Positions 40,239-49,410 of a stretch of 64,000 nucleotides of DNA are shown in pieces. Numbering within the stretch: the first letter of the stretch is position 1; every line of letters begins with the position of its first letter. Below the pieces are notes generated by a model that saw only the letters and a list, made by a program, of their open reading frames with translations, had not been told where the DNA came from and made no database searches. The position numbers and the translations under genes are program-made. Source of the DNA: an uncultured Flavobacteriaceae bacterium. GTDB lineage: Bacteria > Bacteroidota > Bacteroidia > Flavobacteriales > Flavobacteriaceae. The DNA lies in assembly GCA_937136455.1 (NCBI GenBank), contig CAKZOO010000100.1:1-64000 (forward strand). Reading direction: 5' to 3'.

Positions 40239-40429
40239 ACTTTGTTACCTTTATACTTTGTATGTTAGGTATTAGTAATATGATTCACGGGGAGGTGATC
40301 GCTGTAAAAGGTATGTGGCATGATGTCAAACTACATTGCCGTGAGACAGGTAAAATTTATACTTGGAAGAAGCATACCAAAGAAACGCCTACTGTTTGGT
40401 TCTGGACTCAGAAGGTGTATCGTCGCTAA
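40226..40429 (+). CDS. single-TM small protein
   Basis: 67 residues, N-terminal TM (LNFVTFILCMLGISNMI) and a basic cytoplasmic or periplasmic tail. It overlaps the lipoprotein gene by 13 nt and the next gene by one base, so the three are coupled. Function unknown. Confidence 0.6.
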   Translation: MEILNFVTFILCMLGISNMIHGEVIAVKGMWHDVKLHCRETGKIYTWKKHTKETPTVWFWTQKVYRR

Positions 40430-40650
40430 TGTTCAACTCAAAACTAAAGCTTAAAGGGTATTCCTTAGAGGAAGTCATTCACGAAGGGGTGTTCGGTAAT
40501 ATCCCAGAATTAACTGTTGACGACTGGCAGTATTTGGAGTATCTTCTAGATAAAGAGCGTGAAGAAAATAAAAAGTTAGAGTATGATAAAGGGTACCAAG
40601 ATGGTAATGACCAAGCTTGGAATATGATTTTTGGAGATGAGGAGGATTAA
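40429..40650 (+). CDS. hypothetical protein, 73 aa
   Basis: Start at MFNSKLKLKG, whose ATG overlaps the previous stop (TAATG). Acidic with a helix WQYLEYLLDKEREENKKLE and an end DQAWNMIFGDEED. It ends in the GGAGG region of the ligase gene. Function unknown. Confidence 0.6.
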   Translation: MFNSKLKLKGYSLEEVIHEGVFGNIPELTVDDWQYLEYLLDKEREENKKLEYDKGYQDGNDQAWNMIFGDEED

Positions 40651-41897
40651 TGGAAACTGAATACCAACAACACCAAGAGCTTTACAAGGTAAGTGTGTCT
40701 ACAGGTAAGATGCAAGTATGGAAGGGTTGGACTAATCAAGATTTGGTTGTCTGCTCTTACGGACAACTTGGCGGTAAGATGCAAGAATCATTTACAACAG
40801 CAACCGCTAAAAATGTTGGTCGCAGTAACTCAACCACCCCTGAAGAACAAGCATGTATCGAGTTAGAAGCTATGTATGTGGCACAGGTTGATAACAGACA
40901 CTACCGTACTACACAAGAAGCTGCTATTAAATTTGCAGAAAGTAACCGTGAACCTCGAAAAATTCTTGACTACAAGAAAGGTTTTAAGAAAATGCCTAAC
41001 ACACTGCTTACTTCTCGAAAGTTCAATGGTAGCCGTGCCTGTATCTTAGAAGGAGATTACCTAAGTAAGATTGGTAAAGTTGAAGAAGTACAAGTACAAC
41101 ATTTACGAGAAGCTATCAATCAATTAGGTGACGTGTACATGGATGCCGAAGCCTATGCACATGGCCTTTCTTTGCAACGAATCCGATCTGCACTTTTAAA
41201 ACCTGTGAAAACTTCAAAAGAGGTTATCAACATGGCTAAGAAACGTGCTAAAGAACGTAACGATACATTGGTCACTGCATCTTTTGAGTCAGCGATTGAA
41301 TACCTAGGTTACAACCCTAATGAAGATGCAGCAAAACTTAAACTTTACGTTTTTGATATCCCTGTACTAGGTGTACCTTTTGTGCAACGTGTAGAAATGA
41401 TGCGTAATCTTGAGAAGGAAGTTACTGCCAAAGGTTTAGAAGGTGTGATTAAGTTTGAATACCCTGTTTGGACACACTCTCACGAAGAACGTATGGATAA
41501 ATTAGAAGATATCGTAAAAGAGGGTTATGAAGGATATGTACACTACGATCCAGATGGCCTGTATGAGTTTGGTAAGCGTTCTTCTAATGCCCAGAAAAGT
41601 AAACCACGTTATGACAGTGAAGCTCGTGTAGTTGGAGTCATCAAAGATAAGAGAGGTAACGGGACTTTAGAGTGTGTTGCTTGTGATGCACTAGATAACG
41701 TAAAATTTAAATGTGTTATGAAGGTTGACCGTCGTGACGGTACTTCACATCCTGACAAATCTTACGAAACTTGCCTAGAGATGGTTGGTAAATGGATCAC
41801 ATTTTCTTATGAGGAATTGTCGGACAAAGGAGTGCCAACCAAACCCGTGGGAGAATTAGAACGTGAATGCGATTCTGAAGGTAACCCAGTGGAGTGA
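40650..41897 (+). CDS. ATP-dependent DNA ligase with WGR-like N-terminal domain
   Basis: The 415-residue product has an N-terminal WGR-like module (about 8-85, VWKGWTNQ...YGQLGGKMQ...GRSNSTTPEEQA), typical of a phage ligase subgroup. The nucleotidyltransferase core follows: SRKFNGSR (motif I with Lys; reads KFNG rather than the usual KxDG), MDAEAYAH, YVFDIPV, KEGYEGYVHY and KSKPRYDSEARVVGV. An OB-fold C-terminus follows. It seals nicks in phage DNA. GGAGG upstream, 1-nt overlap. Confidence 0.85.
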   Translation: METEYQQHQELYKVSVSTGKMQVWKGWTNQDLVVCSYGQLGGKMQESFTTATAKNVGRSNSTTPEEQACIELEAMYVAQVDNRHYRTTQEAAIKFAESNREPRKILDYKKGFKKMPNTLLTSRKFNGSRACILEGDYLSKIGKVEEVQVQHLREAINQLGDVYMDAEAYAHGLSLQRIRSALLKPVKTSKEVINMAKKRAKERNDTLVTASFESAIEYLGYNPNEDAAKLKLYVFDIPVLGVPFVQRVEMMRNLEKEVTAKGLEGVIKFEYPVWTHSHEERMDKLEDIVKEGYEGYVHYDPDGLYEFGKRSSNAQKSKPRYDSEARVVGVIKDKRGNGTLECVACDALDNVKFKCVMKVDRRDGTSHPDKSYETCLEMVGKWITFSYEELSDKGVPTKPVGELERECDSEGNPVE

Positions 41898-41899
41898 CT

Positions 41900-42688
41900 A
41901 TGAAAGTACAAGATTTTGTTAGACAACTAAACTACCCTACACGTAAAATTGATGGTAATTTCATCCTCAACAACAAAGTATCTGATGTACAAGACTACAT
42001 CGATGAGGCTGAACTAAATCGTCAAATTTGTTCCGAGGAACGTACACATATTATCAACAGTAATCGTGAGAAAACGGAAAAACTCCTTACTTACCTTCTC
42101 GATGAAGTTGGTATTGATCAATGGAAAATCTTCAAAAAGAAGAAACGTGGACGTGGTTGGTCTGCAACTACGGTTCGTGGGGACATGTATGTGCATTATA
42201 AGAAAATGTTCCAAGATGTTGAGCAATATGTCCCTCGACCATTACCTAAGGTTGCGGATTACGGTACCAGTAATTGTCGTTACGAGTTAAGTTACAGTAA
42301 CGTGGTATTGACAGTTAGTATTTCCCGACCACATTCTCTTATGGATATTTTCAATTATTCTGTAGAAGCTATCAAGCGTCACGAAGACTCTATTGCTAAA
42401 GAAAATAAACACCTGATTGTGGCGAAAGAATATCTGGATAAGAAAGGTGAAGATTATTCCGAGTTGATCACGGCTAACTCGATAATCTCTTTAGCTGAAG
42501 ATTTATCTAAGAAAGATTACCGTAATCATATGGAAGGCTCTATTATCGAAGTTCAGCATTCTGATGGAGAAGATTGTGAATGGGACATATCTTACGGGCA
42601 TCGTTGTGAATGCGGCTTTAACCGTTACTACTTGGAAATTGAAGGTAACATGGTTGACGGTTACTATTCTTACGGGGTATGGTGTTAA
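41900..42688 (+). CDS. hypothetical protein, 262 aa
   Basis: ATG at 41900 has GGAG about 8 nt upstream. It contains a basic patch (KIFKKKKRGRGWSAT), a central helical part, and a C-terminal Cys/His-rich DISYGHRCECGFNRYYLEI. Likely nucleic-acid associated, next to ligase and a PD-(D/E)XK-like gene. No family recognised. Confidence 0.55.
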   Translation: MKVQDFVRQLNYPTRKIDGNFILNNKVSDVQDYIDEAELNRQICSEERTHIINSNREKTEKLLTYLLDEVGIDQWKIFKKKKRGRGWSATTVRGDMYVHYKKMFQDVEQYVPRPLPKVADYGTSNCRYELSYSNVVLTVSISRPHSLMDIFNYSVEAIKRHEDSIAKENKHLIVAKEYLDKKGEDYSELITANSIISLAEDLSKKDYRNHMEGSIIEVQHSDGEDCEWDISYGHRCECGFNRYYLEIEGNMVDGYYSYGVWC

Positions 42689-42691
42689 TTT

Positions 42692-43555
42692 ATGGCAAAG
42701 ATTAAAATAACCGAGGAGGAAGTGGCGAAAGTCACTTCTATCTTATTCGGACACTGGGGTTATGATCTTTACTATGAGTGCCAACTCTCTTGTTTCGGCG
42801 GAAGACCAGATATCATAGCTACTCGCGGCAATAATTGGTGTAGTGTTATTGAAGCGAAAGCTAAACTAGACTACAAGGTACTGGAGCAAGTGTGTCGATG
42901 GCACATTGAGCGGGAGTTCTGCCAAAACTCTCAGTGGTTTGACGAAGAAAAGCAGCCAGAACGTGTAGCTGTACCTAACTTCCTTTGGGTTGCAACAGGT
43001 AATAGTCATTCTGGAAAAATTTCCGACATGAAGAGATACCTTCTAGATAAATTCAAGATTGGGTGGATCGATATTGAAGTACAATGTGAGTATCCGGAGG
43101 AATGCTTAGAAGGTTCATACTTGAAACGAGATAAGCCCGATGGTAAGGTTTCGAAGTATAGTGACGACACCTTTGGAAGTATCCGTATCGGAACTAAAGT
43201 GTATGATTATCGTGTTGTGTGCGAAGCAGGTATACAAGAAGGTAGTCGTCGCACTTCTCACCGTATAATCTCTCAACTATTACCGGAAATGAAAGACAGT
43301 GTTGCAGGTGTTACTGCAGATAAGGCTAACTTTGTTACCCCGTTCAAGTTGACACTGCAACGTACAGTTGAGATTATGGAACCGGATGTATGGTACAAAT
43401 CTCAAGAACTACTAGAACTTCTCAGAGAAGCAGGATATGACCATCACTACTCAAAAGATGCAACGTATAAGTCTAGTATCGGAGGTTGGTTACTTCACTT
43501 CAACCATGCAGAGACCGACGGGCAGTGGCACAAGAAGTATAAACTAAAGGAGTAA
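42692..43555 (+). CDS. PD-(D/E)XK-like nuclease family protein
   Basis: Residues about 36-60 read GGRPDIIATRGNNWCSVIEAKAKL: a PD followed by E-A-K, the catalytic signature of the PD-(D/E)XK fold, after a helix with WGYDLYYECQL. The C-terminal half (about 220-287) has winged-helix-like character (WYKSQELLELLREAGYD). It could be a resolvase, recombination or restriction-type nuclease; MmcB/VRR-like proteins are the nearest resemblance. Confidence 0.65.
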   Translation: MAKIKITEEEVAKVTSILFGHWGYDLYYECQLSCFGGRPDIIATRGNNWCSVIEAKAKLDYKVLEQVCRWHIEREFCQNSQWFDEEKQPERVAVPNFLWVATGNSHSGKISDMKRYLLDKFKIGWIDIEVQCEYPEECLEGSYLKRDKPDGKVSKYSDDTFGSIRIGTKVYDYRVVCEAGIQEGSRRTSHRIISQLLPEMKDSVAGVTADKANFVTPFKLTLQRTVEIMEPDVWYKSQELLELLREAGYDHHYSKDATYKSSIGGWLLHFNHAETDGQWHKKYKLKE

Positions 43556-43558
43556 GAG

Positions 43559-43771
43559 ATGAGAGAACCATGTTGGCAAACCATTACACAAAAAGAAGCT
43601 TATAGTATTTTCGAGAAATGTCCGTACCACCTTTTCCGGAATTACAAACACCGTACGGGAGAAACTGAGTGGTTTTACGAGGACGAGGGTCTGTGTAAAA
43701 TTTTTCTTGTAATGGCTATTGACACCCCCAATGCTGTGTTCTATTATAAGAACATAAACATTATCAAGTAA
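43559..43771 (+). CDS. hypothetical protein, 70 aa
   Basis: AAGGAG upstream. Aromatic-rich with conserved-looking CPYHLFRNYKHRTGETEWFY; no family recognised. It precedes the rIIA-like gene by 12 nt. Confidence 0.55.
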   Translation: MREPCWQTITQKEAYSIFEKCPYHLFRNYKHRTGETEWFYEDEGLCKIFLVMAIDTPNAVFYYKNINIIK

Positions 43772-43783
43772 GGAGAATTACTA

Positions 43784-45919
43784 ATGGCAGTACCTATTAT
43801 TCCAAAATCAGAATGTTACAACAAACCTTCTAAGAAAAGTTCAAGCTTTGGTCTTGAGATGAATGCATCTACACTTAAGGCACTATCTCAAACGCTATAT
43901 GATTATAAAATCGAAGCTGTATTACGTGAATACTCAACAAACATCACAGATAGTCATAACGATTCAGGTAAAGAGGGACTTGCAGGTTACGTTCATGTAC
44001 CTACTAAACTACACCCTGTAGTAGAGTTTCATGATTTTGGTTTAGGTATGTCAGAGGAGACTATCTTCACTGTATATACGGTCTTTGGTTGTTCTACAAA
44101 ACGAGGGGACAACAGTACTAACGGCTCATTAGGTTTTGGGTCTAAATCTTTCAACACCGTATCTGACCAAATGACGGTGACATCCATTAAAGATGGTACC
44201 AAAACCGTAGTGCTGTGCTACAAAGATCGTAAGGGCGAACTTACTGCAGATGTTAAATCCTCTACTAAAACTGATGAACCTAACGGTACTGTAATTTCTA
44301 TCCCCGTAGACCCTTCAAAAGTTAGTATGTGGCAATCTACTGCCGCACGTGTCCTTGGGGCTTTTAGAGTTTCTCATGAGACGAATGGGTTTGGAGATTA
44401 CCAAGGGAGGTACGACCAAATGCAAGCCTTGTGTAGGGAGGTTCGTGAAAGGGGTAGTAAGTTTTACCAGAGAACCAACCAAGTTATGAATGATCTGCGT
44501 GGACGTACATGGGTTCTAATGGGAGATGTCATGTATACCCTTCCCGATTTCAGTACACTTCTTCCTTCTCAAGGGGATTACCTAGAATCTGTACAAAGTA
44601 TGGTGAATCAGGGAATGTATGTAACTTCTTTTGAGATTGGTGAGGTTGACCACGCACCGAGTCGTGAAAGTATTTCATATGATCAAGAAACTTTCATGAA
44701 GTGTAAGCACCGTGTAAGGAAAGATGTTCTCAACGAATTGCGTAAGTTTCAAGAAGAACTGGGTGATATTAAAAATGTTTCTTACTACAGGTTCTTCCAT
44801 AAATATTACAACACTCCTGTGTATGAAACTCTTCTGAACACACCTCTGCCATTCTTGAGAGGTAAAGTTCTTAAGTACGTCTGCCCTCGATACAACAGAA
44901 ACCACTATACAAAACTGTTATCACTGTCTAATAGAGAGAAGTATGGTAAGGTTCGAGGGAACATTCTTTGTTCCGGTGGATATAACACTATTTTTGTAGG
45001 TAACATTGACCTACTTGACCAGAGACGATTGTTAAATATTAAAAACCCCGTAATACTTTACTCAGAGAATGAAAGGGGTATTTACAAGATCAAAGAAACT
45101 ATAAGTAAAGCTAGTGAAGTGTTAAATGTCCGTGATGTATTGGTGGCAGACTCGGTAGAGTGTGCAGAGAATCTCTTAAGCTTCTTCGGGCATGGGGCAG
45201 TAATTTGTGGCGATAAGTTTTCACCAGAAAAGACTAAACGTAAAACCTCCAAGGGTGGTAAGAAAGGTGGTTACGGTGTTAAGGAAGATTGGCAGACAAT
45301 AGGTACTGTACACACCCTACGTGATAATGGTTACTCTACACAATTCGAAATGGTCGATTTGTCCGAGGAAAGTGTTTACTACATTAAGAAGGATGGTATT
45401 AAAGTTTCTGGCATAGTGAAAGGTAAATATACCAAACTTACTATGAGTACTAGAGTTGCAGAATTGTTGCACAAAGTAGGTGTTAAAAAGGTTGTAGTGG
45501 AAAACAAGAACAATGCAGGTAAGATTAAACGTTCTGGTATCAGATGTGTGGATAAACTTCTAACTGAGACTATTAAACCTTTGAAAAGAGAGATCGTTAA
45601 AAGTAGTATTTGGAATAACGGCTTTGTGTTGCAACGTACAGATGAACCTCTTCGCCACAGAGTAATGGATATTAAAAAGTTTGACCAAAAGGCCATCGAA
45701 CCTAAAGGACTTACAAGGGTTATATTATCTATCAGTAAGTTTGGTCTGGAAAATACAAAGATGTATCAAAGAGAATTGGATACCAAAAACAAGTTGCACG
45801 AAAAAGCAGAAGAATCCCTACATAAGCTTTACAAACGTCTCCCTTTGTGGCACAGTGTGCGTCACTTAGAAGAAGACAAAGTAAACCACTATTTGAAGCT
45901 TGAGAAAATTACCAAATAA
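43784..45919 (+). CDS. rIIA: rIIA-like protein (GHKL ATPase type)
   Basis: The 711-residue product has N-terminal GHKL motifs: VLREYSTNITDSHNDSG (N-box), EFHDFGLGMS (D-x-G-x-G), GSLGFGSKSFNT (G2) and a later NGTVISIPV. This is the layout of T4 rIIA, which with rIIB associates with the host membrane and affects lysis, exclusion by lambda Rex and replication. The length matches rIIA (about 725). It is followed directly by rIIB-like, as in T4. Confidence 0.85.
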   Translation: MAVPIIPKSECYNKPSKKSSSFGLEMNASTLKALSQTLYDYKIEAVLREYSTNITDSHNDSGKEGLAGYVHVPTKLHPVVEFHDFGLGMSEETIFTVYTVFGCSTKRGDNSTNGSLGFGSKSFNTVSDQMTVTSIKDGTKTVVLCYKDRKGELTADVKSSTKTDEPNGTVISIPVDPSKVSMWQSTAARVLGAFRVSHETNGFGDYQGRYDQMQALCREVRERGSKFYQRTNQVMNDLRGRTWVLMGDVMYTLPDFSTLLPSQGDYLESVQSMVNQGMYVTSFEIGEVDHAPSRESISYDQETFMKCKHRVRKDVLNELRKFQEELGDIKNVSYYRFFHKYYNTPVYETLLNTPLPFLRGKVLKYVCPRYNRNHYTKLLSLSNREKYGKVRGNILCSGGYNTIFVGNIDLLDQRRLLNIKNPVILYSENERGIYKIKETISKASEVLNVRDVLVADSVECAENLLSFFGHGAVICGDKFSPEKTKRKTSKGGKKGGYGVKEDWQTIGTVHTLRDNGYSTQFEMVDLSEESVYYIKKDGIKVSGIVKGKYTKLTMSTRVAELLHKVGVKKVVVENKNNAGKIKRSGIRCVDKLLTETIKPLKREIVKSSIWNNGFVLQRTDEPLRHRVMDIKKFDQKAIEPKGLTRVILSISKFGLENTKMYQRELDTKNKLHEKAEESLHKLYKRLPLWHSVRHLEEDKVNHYLKLEKITK

Positions 45920-45928
45920 GGAGGAAGT

Positions 45929-46816
45929 ATGTCCCGTACCAATATTGTTAAATGTAAAACTGAGCAAGAAAAGAAAGATATTGCAGAAATGTGGTATTGG
46001 CAAAACACACAAACGAAGAAGATCTTCGCTAAAGGTTATAACATTTCTACTCGAACACTTAACCGTATCCTTGAAGAGTTTCCAGAGAAAAAGGTTCACG
46101 AATGGGACTACACCCTGACCAAGAATGAACTAACTATCTTCTGTGATGGAGAACCTCGGAGTATTACTAAAGGGTATCCTAAATTTAATCGGTTTAAACG
46201 TATCCTGATTGAAGAAGATTTCTCAGATACCATCTTAGAAGAATATTACGACCTTCTTAACCTCTCTAAGTTTGTGGAGACCTTTAGTGAAGGAAATCTC
46301 ACAGTTAATCACGAACAGGGTAAAGTGTTTTATGGCAGTTTTGAGATTAAAAACTCTATCACGGATCGTATGATGGGTATGTTATCTAACCAAGAGAATG
46401 TTAAACCTCTTGTTCGATTCTTAGACAAGCTACTAATGAATCCTAAAGAGGGGATTGTAAACGAGCTGTATTCATTCCTTCAGCACAACGATATCAGTAT
46501 TTCAGAAGAAGGAGATATTATAGGTTTCCGATCGGTTAGAAAGGATTGGACTGATTTCCGTACAGGTGAGATGGATAATAGTATCGGTACCGTGGTTACT
46601 ATGCCAAGACATCTTGTAGATGATAACCCTGAAATTACATGTTCTTCTGGTTTACATGTTGCTGCATTCGAATACGCATCAACCTTTGGAAACAATGCAC
46701 GACTGCTTAAAGTTAAAGTAAATCCGTCTGATGTAGTATCTATTCCCGTAGATTACAATGGTCAGAAGATGCGCTGTTGTAAATTTGAAGTGTTAGAGGA
46801 AGTTACCAATGACTAA
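45929..46816 (+). CDS. rIIB: rIIB-like protein
   Basis: The 295-residue product follows rIIA with AGGAGG upstream. Features shared with T4 rIIB: an N-terminal region with HTH-like IAEMWYWQNTQTKKIFAKGYN, middle VNHEQGKVFYGSFEIKNSI, and the C-terminal EEGDIIGFRSVRKDWTDF, ITCSSGLHVAAFEYAS and LLKVKVNPSDVVSIPVD. Partner of rIIA in membrane-associated exclusion/lysis control. The end overlaps the next gene by 8 nt. Confidence 0.85.
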   Translation: MSRTNIVKCKTEQEKKDIAEMWYWQNTQTKKIFAKGYNISTRTLNRILEEFPEKKVHEWDYTLTKNELTIFCDGEPRSITKGYPKFNRFKRILIEEDFSDTILEEYYDLLNLSKFVETFSEGNLTVNHEQGKVFYGSFEIKNSITDRMMGMLSNQENVKPLVRFLDKLLMNPKEGIVNELYSFLQHNDISISEEGDIIGFRSVRKDWTDFRTGEMDNSIGTVVTMPRHLVDDNPEITCSSGLHVAAFEYASTFGNNARLLKVKVNPSDVVSIPVDYNGQKMRCCKFEVLEEVTND

Positions 46817-47036
46817 ACCAAAACACCTATTCTGCATCTACGAGAATGCAACCAAGGATACAGGTAAAGATTGCCCGAAATTCAAAACTAAATTTATCCG
46901 TTTCCATAAAGATACACAAATGTACTATGATGGCAAACTTTATAATATTTCTGCAGGTAAAGGTCAGAAAGTTCTTGTCAAACGTAAAGGTAAAGTATAT
47001 ACTGATAATCAACCAGTGGAGATTAAGGAGGTTTGA
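46809..47036 (+). CDS. basic small protein, 75 aa
   Basis: AGAGGAAG upstream in rIIB. Strongly basic (many Lys), SH3-like C-terminus (GQKVLVKRKGKVYTDN). Overlaps the next start by one base. Function unknown; coupled to rIIB. Confidence 0.6.
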   Translation: MTKPKHLFCIYENATKDTGKDCPKFKTKFIRFHKDTQMYYDGKLYNISAGKGQKVLVKRKGKVYTDNQPVEIKEV

Positions 47037-47815
47037 TGATAAAAGAACTTAAAGGTACTAAAGTTTGGTTCGAGAAAGACCGTGACTGCTTCGAAGGTAC
47101 TGAAAAGGTGTATGGTACCGTCATTTCTGAACCTTACCCTGTTGTCGGTAGCAGCTACGGAAGTCCTGAACGTAGTGGGGCAGAATATTCTAACACTCAC
47201 TCCACGACTTGTGTAGTTGTTGAAGATTATCAAGGAAACTTACACTCAGATATCTCTGTGAATAGTATTAACATTCTAAAAATATTTGCAGCAACTGATC
47301 CAGAGGGTTACGCCCAGTTTCTTGCGGAGTTGGAAGTATTAATGGAAGATTACTTACGTGACCGCGAAGTGTTAGCGCAAGAGTTAAACCTAAACAACCG
47401 TAACAAAGTTAATTTTATCCTTGAAGATATCCTACCTTCGGACTGGGAGAGTTTAAGCCTTAAACACTTGAAGTATTATTTTGAAAGTATTCCAGAGTGC
47501 TTCATTGAGAAGTCTATGAAGGGTGTGTTTGACTATTCTTCTCATACGCATACACTTGTGGTTGGTAAAAGACACCTTTGCTACGAAGGTTTAGAAGAAG
47601 ATACTGCGGAAATCTTAGAAGGTAATCTACGTATTGACCAAAAAGTTTATTTCGTAGACCAATCTAAAAGAGAAAAACTAGAATCAATCATTGATCGTAT
47701 GGTTAACGGAAAGGGTAAAGAATTTTCTAAGTTCTTAGGTGGTAGTTTTCATATGACCGAGTTTGAACGAGATTTTCTAAACAGTTTGTACGAAAGATTA
47801 CCGGAGGTGGGTTAA
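47036..47815 (+). CDS. hypothetical protein, 259 aa
   Basis: ATG with AAGGAGG upstream. N-terminal beta-rich part with Gly/Ser/Pro (SEPYPVVGSSYGSPE) and an acidic helical second half. No domain recognised. The gene shares one base with the next start. Confidence 0.55.
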   Translation: MIKELKGTKVWFEKDRDCFEGTEKVYGTVISEPYPVVGSSYGSPERSGAEYSNTHSTTCVVVEDYQGNLHSDISVNSINILKIFAATDPEGYAQFLAELEVLMEDYLRDREVLAQELNLNNRNKVNFILEDILPSDWESLSLKHLKYYFESIPECFIEKSMKGVFDYSSHTHTLVVGKRHLCYEGLEEDTAEILEGNLRIDQKVYFVDQSKREKLESIIDRMVNGKGKEFSKFLGGSFHMTEFERDFLNSLYERLPEVG

Positions 47816-48105
47816 TGATTTATGTAGAAACAGAAAAACCATTGACACTTGCCGATTCTCCGTGTAAAGTATATTACATGTACAGTAATCGTCACGACAG
47901 CTTAGGTGAAACGTATAAACAAATCACTACCGACGAGGAGTTGGAAGTGGCTTACAAAGTTTATAAGAAAGTCCATAAAATGGATGTCAAAAAGGTAGAG
48001 GATATTTGCCGTGATTGTGACGGTACGGGATTGTTCTACCAGATTGAAGATTGTACTTGCCATTGCCAAATGGATGATAAAGCTAGTTATAAACTTGCAA
48101 AATAG
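47815..48105 (+). CDS. DnaJ-type zinc-finger protein, 96 aa
   Basis: Residues about 60-85 read DICRDCDGTGLFYQIEDCTCHC, a single DnaJ-like CxxCxGTG...CxCxC zinc module at the C-terminus. The N-terminal 55 residues are of unknown fold. Such modules mediate protein or RNA contacts. GGAGG upstream. Confidence 0.65.
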   Translation: MIYVETEKPLTLADSPCKVYYMYSNRHDSLGETYKQITTDEELEVAYKVYKKVHKMDVKKVEDICRDCDGTGLFYQIEDCTCHCQMDDKASYKLAK

Positions 48106-48120
48106 TTATGGAGGAAAATT

Positions 48121-48594
48121 ATGACACGACAAACCTTAAAAGCATTTGAACAAGAATTACTGGCACGTAGTCAACCTATCAATACCTTAGATTTGCAACT
48201 GGAATCTTTATATAACTTTGCAGAAGATCTTGGGTATGAACTTGCAAACGGAGGCGGTTATTATAAGATTGAAGGGTTTAAGAATCTAAACGCCTCCCTA
48301 GAAGCTTTGAAATTTGTTAGCTTCGATGATATGAAATATTGGCACAACAATCCTTTTAACCGTTACCCTTTCCGAGAGGAAATGTCCCCTGCAGCAGCAG
48401 CTCGTTACAAACTGGTAGATAAAGTTAAGATTCAACGAACAAAACAAGGTCTTAAGGTTCAAAATCATTACGTAAAGCTTGTAACTAGTGATGGGAAATC
48501 TTATCGTAAATCACTACTTGCACAAGTGTGTCCAACCCTGACACCAGATCAACTAGAACAGCTTTCTGGTAACCCACGTTTGTACATTGACTAA
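48121..48594 (+). CDS. hypothetical protein, 157 aa
   Basis: Preceded by GGAGG. Helical and basic; contains AAAARYKLVDKVKIQRTKQG and a C-terminal LTPDQLEQLSGNPRLYID. No motif recognised. Confidence 0.55.
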   Translation: MTRQTLKAFEQELLARSQPINTLDLQLESLYNFAEDLGYELANGGGYYKIEGFKNLNASLEALKFVSFDDMKYWHNNPFNRYPFREEMSPAAAARYKLVDKVKIQRTKQGLKVQNHYVKLVTSDGKSYRKSLLAQVCPTLTPDQLEQLSGNPRLYID

Positions 48595-48609
48595 ATAAGG
48601 AGAAACATT

Positions 48610-49011
48610 ATGACTAAACAAAAACCTGCAACAACTAACAAACTAGAGATTTTCTACAACAACGAAACTTCGTACACAATTCCTCGTGTAACTAACTTCT
48701 CTGTAGCACAAGATGGTAAAAGTGTTTCAGGTAGTTACACTAAAACTGTGACATTCTATGGTATTACGCAGCACCATGATATCGACTTCACTATCAACCT
48801 TGTAGACGTGGTCGGTATGTCTTATGAGGGTAAGAAAGGAGAGGTGAGTAAAGGTTACCATATTAATAATGGCCGTATCAGCAGTGTAACTGAGTGGCGT
48901 ACAGACGATGACTACTACCTCTGTAAATCAAAAGACTCCGTATACAACCGTTCAGATGCAATATTAACCATTAACAACGGTATTATTCGCCCTCAATACC
49001 TCGGAGGTTAA
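48610..49011 (+). CDS. beta-rich hypothetical protein, 133 aa
   Basis: AAGGAG upstream. Polar, beta-rich throughout (SVSGSYTKTVTFYGITQHHDI); no TM, no signal. Function unknown. Confidence 0.55.
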   Translation: MTKQKPATTNKLEIFYNNETSYTIPRVTNFSVAQDGKSVSGSYTKTVTFYGITQHHDIDFTINLVDVVGMSYEGKKGEVSKGYHINNGRISSVTEWRTDDDYYLCKSKDSVYNRSDAILTINNGIIRPQYLGG

Positions 49012-49014
49012 TCT

Positions 49015-49344
49015 ATGATTCCTCAAAGTAAATACATATTGGTTCCAACATATTTCCGAGCCAAGTTGGTTGAAGGTTTTCATGACAAATATATCGAGTA
49101 TATCATGGAACTGGACGGGTACTCTCAACAAGAACTTTACCAAGAAGGTTTGAGCACTATTGCAATGGAATGGGAACAGAAATCTGACCGAGGTGAGTTA
49201 GAATTGTATATGTACCCTGACGAAAATCATATCGGACACCACATGTCTGTACGAACACGTAAAGCTATGGAACAAGAAGCTGACTTCTTTGAACGTGAAG
49301 ATGATAACTGGGTAATTCCTCGTCATTTGTTCGAACCAATTTAA
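49015..49344 (+). CDS. hypothetical protein, 109 aa
   Basis: CGGAGG upstream. Acidic with many Met, His and Tyr (MYPDENHIGHHMSVRTRKAM). Ends just before a strong terminator. No family recognised. Confidence 0.55.
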   Translation: MIPQSKYILVPTYFRAKLVEGFHDKYIEYIMELDGYSQQELYQEGLSTIAMEWEQKSDRGELELYMYPDENHIGHHMSVRTRKAMEQEADFFEREDDNWVIPRHLFEPI

Positions 49345-49355
49345 ATAATCTATTG

Positions 49356-49389
49356 ACAGGGTAGCCTTGATTGGTTATCCTGTTTTTAT
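49356..49389 (+). terminator. rho-independent terminator
   Basis: ACAGGGTAGCC (49356-49366) pairs with GGTTATCCTGT (49373-49383, two G-T pairs) around TTGATT and is followed by TTTTATT. It ends the rII sub-operon. Confidence 0.85.
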
Positions 49390-49410
49390 TGTTTATGAAT
49401 GGAGGAAATC

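Noticed and set aside
49351..49378. TTGACA followed by TTATCC as a promoter
   Set aside because: The TTGACA is the left arm of a strong terminator hairpin with a U-tract and the -10 is poor.
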